Origin: JAJVIP01 sp964405835
GTDB taxonomy: Bacteria > Elusimicrobiota > Elusimicrobia > F11
Assembly (NCBI GenBank): GCA_964405835.1
Contig: CAYOPN010000007.1
Coordinates: 1-59,051, forward strand
DNA: 59,051 nucleotides
Direction: 5' to 3'
Shown here: positions 1 through 6,981 of the stretch, piece by piece
Layout of the letters: each line of letters begins with the position of its first letter
How positions within the stretch are numbered: position 1 is the stretch's first letter
The notes under the pieces: model-generated
Seen by the model: the letters and a program-made list of their open reading frames with translations, nothing else
Told to the model about the DNA's origin: nothing
Databases searched by the model: none
Program-made: the position numbers and the translations under genes

Positions 1-95
1 CCTCACCCGGTCGCCTTCGGCGACCGACCTCTCCCTGAAGGGAGAGGTAAAAACGTGGGCTCCCTCTCCCTTCAGGGAGAGGGCCGGGGTGAGGG
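1..95 (+). repeat. Palindromic repeat element, copy 1, in frame inside queG
   Basis: Composite palindrome of nested hairpins: a GGTCGCC/GGCGACC stem, two stems built on CTCTCCCT/AGGGAGAG, and outer arms CCTCACCC and GGGTGAGG. It matches 1196-1291 almost base for base at a constant offset of 1196, and its first base lies just outside the window. It is translated in the queG frame as a peptide starting PHPVAFGDRPLPEGRGKN. The copy at 1196 is read in the same frame. It falls just before the cysteine motif CGSCTKC of QueG, where a linker is expected. Confidence 0.85.
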
Positions 96-588
96 AACGT
101 CAGTTGGGTGCGGCTCCTGCACAAAGTGCCTCACCTCCTGCCCCACCGACGCCTTCGACGGCCCCTACAAACTCAAAGCGAACAAATGTATTTCGTATCT
201 CACCATCGAGAACAAAGGCCCCATCCCACTCGAAATGCGCGATCAAATGGGCGACTGGCTTTTTGGTTGCGACGTGTGCCAGGAAGTTTGTCCGTTCAAC
301 GCTCGCTCGTTTGAAACACGCTGGCCGGAACTCAAGCAAGAGAATGGCGTCGGCCCGTGGATATCGCTCAAAGAAATGTTGGCGGTGGCCGATGACGCGT
401 CGTTCAAGGCGCGTTTCGGGAAAACACCTTTGAGCCGGCCGAAGCGCCGCGGCCTTCTGCGCAACGCCTGTGTGGCCGCCGGAAATTCCGGCGAGCGGAG
501 CCTCGTTCCATCGTTGGAAAAATTGCTGGGTGACTCCGAACCGTTGATTGTTGAGCACGCGCGCTGGGCGCTGGAGAAACTGTCGTGA
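1..588 (+). CDS. queG: Epoxyqueuosine reductase QueG, C-terminal part (5' end outside window)
   Basis: QueG reduces epoxyqueuosine to queuosine in the anticodon of tRNAs, using a cobalamin and two [4Fe-4S] clusters. The visible part holds both ferredoxin-like cysteine motifs, CGSCTKCLTSCPTDAF and, about 55 residues later, CDVCQEVCPFN. The HEAT-like C-terminal tail typical of QueG follows (LLRNACVAAGN, then HARWALEKL). The frame is open to base 1, so the gene starts upstream; the GTG at 55 lies inside the repeat and is not a credible start. The first 32 or so codons are the 96-bp palindromic element, so this QueG carries a foreign peptide directly before its first Fe-S motif. The stop overlaps the next gene by GTGA. 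The assignment is sure; whether the protein still works is not known. Confidence 0.9.
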   Translation, partial: PHPVAFGDRPLPEGRGKNVGSLSLQGEGRGEGTSVGCGSCTKCLTSCPTDAFDGPYKLKANKCISYLTIENKGPIPLEMRDQMGDWLFGCDVCQEVCPFNARSFETRWPELKQENGVGPWISLKEMLAVADDASFKARFGKTPLSRPKRRGLLRNACVAAGNSGERSLVPSLEKLLGDSEPLIVEHARWALEKLS

Positions 589-1799
589 AACCCTCCAAAA
601 AAACGGTCACGTTGAACGGAGGAAACGAGTTGATTCGCCAAGAAATCGAGCGGCGCGGGCCGATGGATTTTGACCGGTTTGTTGATCTCGCGCTGTACCA
701 TCCGCTGTATGGTTACTACAACCAGGCCGCGCCCCGCCGCGGCAAGGCCGGCGACTATTTCACGTCGCTCCAGGTGGGGGACTTGTTCCCGCGTATTTTT
801 GCTGAAGCGATAATCCAATTGAAAGAAACGTTGGGGACCGAGCATTTCTCGTTAATCGAAGTCGGCTCCGGCGGAGGGGAATTTCTCGAGAAGGTGCTTA
901 CCGTTCTCGAGGAAAAAGCGCGCACCGAAAAGAAAAGCATCTGGGGTGTGCGCACCTATGCGGTTGAACGGAGCCGCACCGCACGCGACCTGCTGCACAA
1001 ACGGCTCTCGCGGTTTTCGCGCTGCGAGGTCGTGGCTTCGGTCAACGACATTGAATGGAATGGGACACTGGAAGGGTGCATTTTCTCGAATGAATTTTTT
1101 GACGCGCTCCCGTTTCACCGGTTGCGGTGGCGCGGAAAAAGTTGGAATGAAGTTGTGGTCAGTTTAAAGAACGGTGAGATTGTGGAAGAGGAAATCCCTC
1201 ACCCGGTCGCCTTCGGCGACCGACCTCTCCCTGAAGGGAGAGGTAAAAACGGGAACTCCCTCTCCCTTCAGGGAGAGGGTTGGGGTGAGGGAATTGGAGA
1301 GGGCCATGAGATCACGTGGCGTCCCGGCATATCTCAGATCTACGAAGAATGGAGCGCGCGGCTCGCGCGCGGGTATGTGTTGACGGTGGACTACGGCCAT
1401 CCGCGCGAAGCATTTTTTAGCCCCACGCGCGCGAACGGGTCGTGGCTCTGCTACCACCAACATCAAGCCAACAAAAATCCATTCGAAAATATCGGCGAAC
1501 AGGACATTACGGCCCATGTTGATTTCACGCAGCTCGTAGAAGCGGGCAAGGCGCAGAGTTTTGATCCCGCGTTGTTTTGTTCGCAGGGGATTTTTCTCTC
1601 GCATGTCGGGCAAAAACAATTGGAACAGTGGTTGGCGACCGCGCCCGACGCCGAAAAACGCCATCGCACGGGCGCCGTTCAGCAGTTGATCCACCCGGAC
1701 GCGATGGGCGAAGCGTTCTGGGTCCTTCTGCAAAACAAAGGCGTGGAAATGCCGCCCGCTTTTGCCGCCTTGCCGAACCGCTTGCGTCGTTTGATATGA
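585..1799 (+). CDS. MidA/NDUFAF7-type SAM-dependent methyltransferase with repeat insertion
   Basis: Class I SAM-dependent methyltransferase of the COG1565 family. Mitochondrial NDUFAF7 methylates an arginine of complex I; the bacterial substrate is unclear. Evidence: the N-terminal signature DFDRFVDLALYHPLYGYY, the GDYFTS motif, the SAM-binding loop IEVGSGGGEF (about residue 89), then FSNEFFDALPFHR. The GTG start at 585 overlaps the queG stop (GTGA), so the genes are probably co-translated. At about residues 204-236 the reading frame passes through a second copy of the palindromic element. It inserts a proline/glycine-rich peptide between the strand ending NGEIVEEEI and the strand beginning HEITWRP. 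The length is a multiple of three, so the gene stays open. The family is clear; the effect of the insertion is unknown. Confidence 0.85.
   Translation: MKPSKKTVTLNGGNELIRQEIERRGPMDFDRFVDLALYHPLYGYYNQAAPRRGKAGDYFTSLQVGDLFPRIFAEAIIQLKETLGTEHFSLIEVGSGGGEFLEKVLTVLEEKARTEKKSIWGVRTYAVERSRTARDLLHKRLSRFSRCEVVASVNDIEWNGTLEGCIFSNEFFDALPFHRLRWRGKSWNEVVVSLKNGEIVEEEIPHPVAFGDRPLPEGRGKNGNSLSLQGEGWGEGIGEGHEITWRPGISQIYEEWSARLARGYVLTVDYGHPREAFFSPTRANGSWLCYHQHQANKNPFENIGEQDITAHVDFTQLVEAGKAQSFDPALFCSQGIFLSHVGQKQLEQWLATAPDAEKRHRTGAVQQLIHPDAMGEAFWVLLQNKGVEMPPAFAALPNRLRRLI
1196..1291 (+). repeat. Palindromic repeat element, copy 2, in frame inside the MidA-like gene
   Basis: Near-identical to bases 1-95 (differences mainly around the central spacer and near the 3' arm). 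Outer arms are CCCTCACCC and GGGTGAGGG. The left flank ends AAT and the right flank begins AAT, compatible with a 3-bp target duplication. The 96-bp element plus 3 bp equals 33 codons. The encoded peptide uses the same frame as copy 1, which suggests selection for, or a bias toward, an open frame in this orientation. Confidence 0.85.
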
Positions 1800-1896
1800 T
1801 CGGCACCCCTCCACAATAAGACTGTTCTCGACGTAAAAATCCCTCTCCCACCCTCTTGGTTTTTCGTTGCCCCTCCGGTCGCAAGGAGAAGCAATT

Positions 1897-2097
1897 ATGA
1901 TTCGTTTCACGTTCAACCCCTGTCGCAAAGGCAATGCTGTTGTTGAATACGTTCTAATAACGGCGCTCACCGCGCTGGCCACGGTCGCCATTTTCAAGAC
2001 GTTTCGCGCCGACGTCACGACCGCCTACAAGAAAGCCGGAGAGGCGCTGGTCCGTGGTGTTGATGAAGGGACGTCCGACGGCCCCACCGCGCCATGA
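1897..2097 (+). CDS. Flp/Fap-type prepilin
   Basis: A 66-residue protein with the class-III (Flp) prepilin layout: a short basic leader, then KG/NAVVEYVLITALTALATVAIF. The Gly before the cleavage site and the Glu at mature position 5, followed by Tyr, are the features prepilin peptidase and assembly require. A single hydrophobic helix and a short polar tail follow. A good ribosome site (AAGGAG) precedes the ATG. The gene overlaps the secretin-like gene by ATGA, so the two are coupled. No TadA ATPase, TadB/C platform or prepilin peptidase lies in the window, so export would depend on genes elsewhere. It could instead be a TadE-like pseudopilin. Confidence 0.75.
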   Translation: MIRFTFNPCRKGNAVVEYVLITALTALATVAIFKTFRADVTTAYKKAGEALVRGVDEGTSDGPTAP

Positions 2098-2837
2098 CGC
2101 CCATTCGTGTGTTGGGATTGGCAAGTTTGGCTTGGGCGTTCGCGGTCACTGTGGTGACCGCGGCGCCCGCCAAAAAAATCCCCATCGAAGTGCAAGTGGA
2201 AGTCAACGAAGTAGACAACGCGTTGGCCGAAAGTCTGGGCATTGATTGGCTCAACACGGTCACGTTGCAGGAGACCGTTCCGGCCGGCATCGTTTCATTG
2301 GGTTCCATTCAACGTCTGACGCCGCTGAAAGCCGACTTGCAATTCCTCGCGGAGGAGGGAGCGGCGCAACTTTTGGCGAATCCCAATCTCGTGACCGATT
2401 CCGGCACGGACGCCACGTTCCACGCGGGTGGGGAAATCCCCTATATCACGAGCTCGTCATTGGGCACCACGAACGTGGAGTTCAAAAGTTATGGGGTGAC
2501 GTTGAATGTGCGTCCCACTCTGCTGGCGGATGCGCGCGTCCATATGCGCGTGCGCGCTGGGGTCAGCGCGCCGGACCCGTCAACGGGGGTCACCCTTTCC
2601 GGCAATTCCGTTCCGGCGCTGCTTTCGCGGGACGTCACGTCCAACGTAACGGTGGAACAGGGGTCCGGGATGACGGTGGCGGGGTTGGTCCAGACCCAAA
2701 AGACCGAGACCATCCGGGGGGTGCCGGTCTTGCGCAAAATCCCGGTGCTCGGGGGTTTTTTTCGATGGCGCAGGACAAATTTCCGCCGAACAACTATAAT
2801 CATTTTCGTCACGCCCCGCGTGATCCCCCCACAGTAG
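2094..2837 (+). CDS. Minimal secretin-domain protein (CpaC/RcpA-like)
   Basis: A 247-residue protein with an N-terminal signal peptide (cleavage near VTAAPA) followed almost at once by the secretin C-domain. Visible family landmarks are VEVQVEVNEVDNALAESLGI at the start, LLANPNLVTDSGTDATF, a GGEIPY motif, and the terminal PVLRKIPVLGGFF followed by TTIIIFVTPRVI. Secretins form the outer-membrane ring of type II/IV pilus and Tad systems. The usual N0-N3 periplasmic domains are missing, so it is much shorter than normal secretins (400-700 residues). It is coupled by ATGA to the Flp-like pilin gene. It may build a minimal ring or be a secretin-fold protein with another job. Confidence 0.75.
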   Translation: MTPIRVLGLASLAWAFAVTVVTAAPAKKIPIEVQVEVNEVDNALAESLGIDWLNTVTLQETVPAGIVSLGSIQRLTPLKADLQFLAEEGAAQLLANPNLVTDSGTDATFHAGGEIPYITSSSLGTTNVEFKSYGVTLNVRPTLLADARVHMRVRAGVSAPDPSTGVTLSGNSVPALLSRDVTSNVTVEQGSGMTVAGLVQTQKTETIRGVPVLRKIPVLGGFFRWRRTNFRRTTIIIFVTPRVIPPQ

Positions 2838-2873
2838 TGGCCCCGGGAGCAAATCAGAAAGGAGCAGAGCACC

Positions 2874-3668
2874 ATGCCGCAAGACAGCGCATCACCCCGG
2901 CGTCCCCTCATCGCCGCCAATTGGAAGATGTACAAGACGGTCCCCGAAACAGAAACTTTCCTGAAAGATTTCCTGCCCAGGGTTTCCAACAACAATTCCG
3001 TCGACATCGTGGTTTGCCCGCCCTTCACCGCGCTCTCGACAGCGGCGTCCCTCTTAAAAGGTTCCCCGGTCAAGCTGGGCGCGCAGACCGTCAACGAAAA
3101 TGCCGAAGGCGCATTCACCGGCGAAATTTCTCCGATCATGATCACATCGTTGGGATGCACACACGTGATCCTTGGCCATTCCGAGCGGCGCCAGTACTAC
3201 GGCGTGACCGACGCGATCGTGAACAGGAAAATCATCACGGCCTTAAAAAACAATCTGGTCCCGATTGTTTGCGTCGGCGAATCGCTGGCCGAACGAGAGG
3301 CCAATTCCACGTTGGCCGTCGTCAGCCGCCAAGTCAAGGCGGCATTGACGGACATTCCGTCGGCAGATATGAAAAAAATTGTTTTTGCGTACGAGCCCAT
3401 TTGGGCCATAGGGACTGGCCGCACCGCGACGCCGGCCCAGGCCCAGGAAGTCCATTTGGCGATCCGCGATATTCTCAAGGACCAATACGGTTCCCTGACG
3501 TCCTTGTCCATCCGCATCATTTACGGCGGTTCCGTGAAACCGGAGAATATGTCCGAGCTCATGGCGTGCGAAGACATCGACGGTGGTTTGGTGGGGGGCG
3601 CCAGCCTCAAGCCGGATTCGTTCGCGGGCATCGTCAATTACAAATCTCAGAAAGCAGCGCAGCGTTAA
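2874..3668 (+). CDS. tpiA: Triosephosphate isomerase
   Basis: Interconverts dihydroxyacetone phosphate and glyceraldehyde 3-phosphate in glycolysis and gluconeogenesis. At 264 residues it has the normal length plus a short N-terminal extension. All active-site elements are present: AANWKMYK (substrate Lys), ILGHSERR (catalytic His), AYEPIWAIGTG (catalytic Glu with the hinged loop) and IIYGGSVKPEN (phosphate binding). The ribosome site AAAGGAG sits nine bases before the ATG. It lies 36 bp after the secretin-like gene and 18 bp before rpiB, giving a small sugar-phosphate pair that probably shares one transcript ending at the hairpin after rpiB. Confidence 0.97.
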   Translation: MPQDSASPRRPLIAANWKMYKTVPETETFLKDFLPRVSNNNSVDIVVCPPFTALSTAASLLKGSPVKLGAQTVNENAEGAFTGEISPIMITSLGCTHVILGHSERRQYYGVTDAIVNRKIITALKNNLVPIVCVGESLAEREANSTLAVVSRQVKAALTDIPSADMKKIVFAYEPIWAIGTGRTATPAQAQEVHLAIRDILKDQYGSLTSLSIRIIYGGSVKPENMSELMACEDIDGGLVGGASLKPDSFAGIVNYKSQKAAQR

Positions 3669-3686
3669 TTTAACGGAGTTACTCCC

Positions 3687-4139
3687 ATGAAAATGAAAAT
3701 TGCACTTGGCGCCGACCACGCCGGATTCGCGGTCAAAAAAGAACTCTTCGCGAGCCTCGCGGAAGAGGGGTACAAGGTCATCGACCTCGGTACTTATTCG
3801 GAAGATGCCAGCGATTACCCGGACTATGCGGCGCGCGTGGCGAAGGCTGTGGCCAGCGGGCGTTGCGACCGGGGTATTTTGGCTTGCGGTTCGGGCGCCG
3901 GCATGTGCATCGCGGCCAACAAAGTAAAAGGCATCCGCGCCGCCACGCCTTGGTCGATCAAGACCGCCAAATTGGCCGCCCAACACAACTGGGTCAACGT
4001 GCTCTGTGTCCCGAGTCGGTTCCTGGCGGTTCCCAACGTTAAAAAGATTGTCCGGGCCTGGCTTTTGACTCCTTTTGACAAGGGGGGGCGCCATGAGCGC
4101 CGCGTAGGAAAGATCGGAAAAATAGAGGCGAAACCGTAA
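3687..4139 (+). CDS. rpiB: Ribose-5-phosphate isomerase B
   Basis: Isomerises ribose 5-phosphate and ribulose 5-phosphate in the pentose phosphate pathway. The RpiB/LacAB signatures are LGADHAGFAVK at the N-terminus, DYPDYA, and CGSGAGMCIAANKVKGIRAA carrying the catalytic Cys. The C-terminal FDKGGRHERRV is the native family tail. 150 residues is the usual length. The family's HN-ANVL segment reads HNWVNVLCVPSRF here, slightly divergent. It is the last gene before an intrinsic terminator and closes the tpiA-rpiB pair. Confidence 0.95.
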   Translation: MKMKIALGADHAGFAVKKELFASLAEEGYKVIDLGTYSEDASDYPDYAARVAKAVASGRCDRGILACGSGAGMCIAANKVKGIRAATPWSIKTAKLAAQHNWVNVLCVPSRFLAVPNVKKIVRAWLLTPFDKGGRHERRVGKIGKIEAKP

Positions 4140-4173
4140 TTTAGTCTTTTTTTCGCGCTCCCCCAGCCCACCG

Positions 4174-4212
4174 AAACCGAGCGACAATACATCGCGATTC
4201 TCGGTTTTTTTT
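4174..4212 (+). terminator. Rho-independent terminator after rpiB
   Basis: Stem AAACCGAG (4174-4181) with CTCGGTTT (4200-4207). An inner GCGA/TCGC stem closes a CAATACA loop, and a run of eight T follows (4205-4212). It is placed 35 bp after the rpiB stop, in the right orientation. Confidence 0.8.
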
Positions 4213-4225
4213 CTCGAGATAATCC

Positions 4226-4254
4226 TTGAAACAGCCGTCCCCTCCGCGCATATT
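4226..4254 (+). promoter_or_regulatory. Sigma70-type promoter for the DnaA-like/histidine kinase operon
   Basis: TTGAAA (4226-4231), a 17-bp spacer, and CATATT (4249-4254), directly downstream of the rpiB terminator and 29 bp before the ATG of the proline-rich gene. It is the only good -35/-10 pair in this gap, so the three following coupled genes are likely transcribed from here. Confidence 0.55.
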
Positions 4255-4282
4255 GTGAGAAGGAAAAACGGCTTGAAAAAAC

Positions 4283-5422
4283 ATGGAAAATCAAGAACAA
4301 AAACCGACGCCCGAACCGCATAAAAATGTATCGATGGACGGGGTGCTGAATGAGTTGCGTAGCGTGCTCTCCGGCCTCGGAGATACATCCGCACCTCCGC
4401 CACCAATGGATGAACCGCCGACAGCTCCACCGCCACCACCTCCACCGCACGAACCACCGATGCCCAAACGATTTGGCGAACCCATGCCAACGAACGGTTC
4501 TTCCTCCGACGCTGACTTTTGGAATGGCAATGTTTTGGGTTGGCCATCCTCCGTGCCCGAAACGCATTCGCCTCCTCCACCGCCACCCCCGCCACCTCCG
4601 CCGCCCATGCCGCAGAAATCCGAGTCCGTTTCCTATGAAAAACCGGCGTTGGAAGGAGAGCCATTTTCTCTCGATACACCGTTCTTAAAATCACACGAGC
4701 CCGCAGAACCGCCAATCGAACCAAACCCATGGGGAGTACCACCCAGCCCGATTCCTGAACCTCCTCATTCTCCCGCGGTTAACCATTCCTTGGAATTGCC
4801 GGCAGCCGAAGAAGAGCCGTTCATTGATCCATTTGCCGTGCTTCCTCCAGATCACCCGGTACCACCGGCCGTACCGCCGCCTCCTGCTCAGGCCGCGATG
4901 CCGGCCATGGAATTCGAACCGGCGTTGCCCGTTGTCGAGAGCGAAAAGCCACGTGAACCGGAGTTTCCAATTCCAGGGACATTAACGAGCCCGGTGCAAT
5001 CCACGCCGCCGAAAGACAATACCGACGATCCGTTGAACTTGAAAGGGACGGAGCTCAAGCCCCAGGGATTGGTCCAAATTGCCTGTCTCATACCGGAAGG
5101 CCAGGAGAGACAAGGACAACAATTTGTCAGCAAGTTGAAAGAGCTCGGGGAGAAATCCAAAGCCCGCCTGAAAATTGAACCGGTTTTCGTAAGCAGTTGG
5201 AGCGAGGGGCAGGTTGATATGACCGCCTGGGGCAAATCGGCCACGTTGTCAGGGGCGGACATCATGTTCATTTTGTCGTTCAAAAAAGACATCGGACAGT
5301 TTAAGGCGCAGCCACCGGTAGCGATGGGGAAAAACGTGAAAACGCGCGTGGTGGCGGTCGAACAACTGGGGCTGAGGACGCTCTATGCGGACATCATGAT
5401 CGAACTTGAGAGAGGCAAATAA
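4283..5422 (+). CDS. Proline-rich protein with C-terminal domain shared with the next gene
   Basis: I do not recognise a named family. The 379-residue protein starts with a short predicted amphipathic helix (MDGVLNELRSVLSGL, about residues 17-31). A disordered proline-rich region of roughly 230 residues follows, including a run of 12 prolines and a run of seven. It ends in a folded domain of about 115 residues starting near LVQIACLIPEG. This domain resembles the C-terminal domain of the next protein: hydrophobic strand then PE, a helix SKLKEL / SKKFQEV, and a terminal helix ending DI-x-R-x-K. There is no signal peptide or membrane segment, so it is probably cytoplasmic. The stop overlaps the next start as TAATG. 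I infer a scaffold or partner of the DnaA-like ATPase. The polyproline run should make translation depend on EF-P. Confidence 0.6.
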   Translation: MENQEQKPTPEPHKNVSMDGVLNELRSVLSGLGDTSAPPPPMDEPPTAPPPPPPPHEPPMPKRFGEPMPTNGSSSDADFWNGNVLGWPSSVPETHSPPPPPPPPPPPPMPQKSESVSYEKPALEGEPFSLDTPFLKSHEPAEPPIEPNPWGVPPSPIPEPPHSPAVNHSLELPAAEEEPFIDPFAVLPPDHPVPPAVPPPPAQAAMPAMEFEPALPVVESEKPREPEFPIPGTLTSPVQSTPPKDNTDDPLNLKGTELKPQGLVQIACLIPEGQERQGQQFVSKLKELGEKSKARLKIEPVFVSSWSEGQVDMTAWGKSATLSGADIMFILSFKKDIGQFKAQPPVAMGKNVKTRVVAVEQLGLRTLYADIMIELERGK

Positions 5423-6981
5423 TGGCGAAAATTGAGTCGGCGACGGGGTTAAAGCCGCTTTACTCATTCGACCAGCTGGTGATTGGTCCGCACAACCAGG
5501 TGGCGGTGGGGGCCTGCATGGAAGTCGTCAAGTCGCCGGGCGAAATATACAACCCATTGTTTGTCTACGGTCCTCCGGGCGTGGGCAAGACCCACATAAT
5601 GCAGGCGGTGGCGCATCAACTGCTGGATGCGGACCCAAGTTTTAAGGCTCGTTACATCTCCGCCGAGCGGTTTATGAACGAGATCCTGACCGCCATTTCC
5701 GAAGACCGCATGCTGGACATTCGGCGGCAATACAGCACGCTCGACATGTTAATTATCGACGACGTCCAATACATGACCGAATCCAAGATTTCGCAGGAAG
5801 AGCTATTCCATATTTTCAACAATCTGCACCACGGGAACCGCCAGGTGATCCTGGCCGCCGACCGGCCGCCAAATCAACTTACCACGCTTAATAAAAATAT
5901 TCGCAGCCGCTTGGAATGGGGCCTCTCCACCGACATCCGGATCCCCGAAGAGCCGACCCGCATTGAAATCCTAAAGAAAAAACAGTCCCTGTCTCCGGGT
6001 CTCGTCCTGACGGACGAGATGTTTGTGTACGTGGCGCGCAACTTGAAGTCCAATGTGCGCGAACTGGAAGGATTTTTAAAACGTATCCATGCGTACGTGA
6101 CGTTGTCGCATCAAGCATTGAATATAGAGTTGGTCCGCGCTGTCGTCAAAGAAATTTTGCCGGAAGGAACTCCGGAGGTAACATCCGGCGAGGCGCCGAC
6201 CGAAGCGCCGGCAACGGCCAAGAACGCCCATGCGAACGGTCATACGGCCGCTGTCGCTAAACATGTTCCGATGGAAGAAGCCCCGGAACCACCGCCTCCG
6301 CCGCCACCTCCCCCTCCACCGGCGCCAAAGAAAAAGGCACCGCCCAAAGAAGAGACTTACGATATCGGACTGGAGGGGATCGAGGAGATAGATGTGGCTC
6401 CGGAAAAACCCAAAAGCAAGGCCGCTGCGGTGCCACCGCCTCCTCCACCACCGCCTCCTCCACCGCCACCGGCACCTGTGAAGGCCAAGACTCCGCCACC
6501 GCCTCCGCCGCCTCCACCACCACCCGAGCCGGTTCCGGTGTTGGTTGAAGAACCCGAACCGGAAGCCGAATCGGAAGACGGCGAGAATCCCTCCACTTTA
6601 AAAGAGGTAGGGGCCGTGTTTTTCTTTCCGGAAAGCCACAACACGGAACTCGAAATGGTTTCAAAAAAATTCCAGGAAGTGATCCGAAAACACAAACTCA
6701 AATTCCGTTTAAAAGGCGTCCATAACCAGCCCTACGGTTACAAAGGAAAAATTAATTTTTCTTCGTTCGTCGATGTTTGCAAGAACAACCGTGTGCCGGT
6801 CGCCATCGTGATTGGCCCACCGCCCGACAATATGATGCCGCAGCAGGATTTTTACGATTTGTTAACGGTAACGTTGGACGTGCAGGGCGTGAGCCTGCAG
6901 CTGATCAACTGGAGCGAGATCAGCAAGGACTACCGTTATTTGAATCTTGCGCTCGATATCGCGCTGGTGAGGACCAAGTGA
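5422..6981 (+). CDS. DnaA-type AAA+ ATPase lacking the DNA-binding domain, with polyproline linkers
   Basis: Residues 15-245 form a complete DnaA domain III: Walker A GPPGVGKTH (50-58), Walker B LIIDDVQY (110-117), sensor 1 VILAADRPP with the arginine box RSRLEWGL (161-168), and sensor 2 NVRELEG (211-217). Neither the DnaA N-terminal domains nor domain IV, which binds DnaA boxes, is present. Instead there are three polyproline runs (11, 13 and 11 residues; about residues 290-370) separated by charged linkers, then a domain at about 395-519 like the end of the preceding protein. It is therefore a DnaA/Hda-like ATPase rewired to another output, not the replication initiator. Hda also lacks domain IV, but has no such tail. 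It is coupled by TAATG upstream and GTGA downstream to a histidine kinase, suggesting a joint signalling role. Confidence 0.75.
   Translation: MAKIESATGLKPLYSFDQLVIGPHNQVAVGACMEVVKSPGEIYNPLFVYGPPGVGKTHIMQAVAHQLLDADPSFKARYISAERFMNEILTAISEDRMLDIRRQYSTLDMLIIDDVQYMTESKISQEELFHIFNNLHHGNRQVILAADRPPNQLTTLNKNIRSRLEWGLSTDIRIPEEPTRIEILKKKQSLSPGLVLTDEMFVYVARNLKSNVRELEGFLKRIHAYVTLSHQALNIELVRAVVKEILPEGTPEVTSGEAPTEAPATAKNAHANGHTAAVAKHVPMEEAPEPPPPPPPPPPPAPKKKAPPKEETYDIGLEGIEEIDVAPEKPKSKAAAVPPPPPPPPPPPPPAPVKAKTPPPPPPPPPPPEPVPVLVEEPEPEAESEDGENPSTLKEVGAVFFFPESHNTELEMVSKKFQEVIRKHKLKFRLKGVHNQPYGYKGKINFSSFVDVCKNNRVPVAIVIGPPPDNMMPQQDFYDLLTVTLDVQGVSLQLINWSEISKDYRYLNLALDIALVRTK

Noticed and set aside
2246..3673. 475-codon + strand frame over the secretin and tpiA genes
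   Set aside because: It overlaps two clearly identified genes in another frame and its product has no recognisable domain.
4040..4110. TTTTGACAAGGGGGG stretch at the end of rpiB as a repeat insertion
   Set aside because: The encoded FDKGGRHERRV is the native conserved C-terminus of RpiB.
3243..4742. 499-codon - strand frame
   Set aside because: Antisense to tpiA, rpiB and the proline-rich gene; basic composition typical of a shadow frame.
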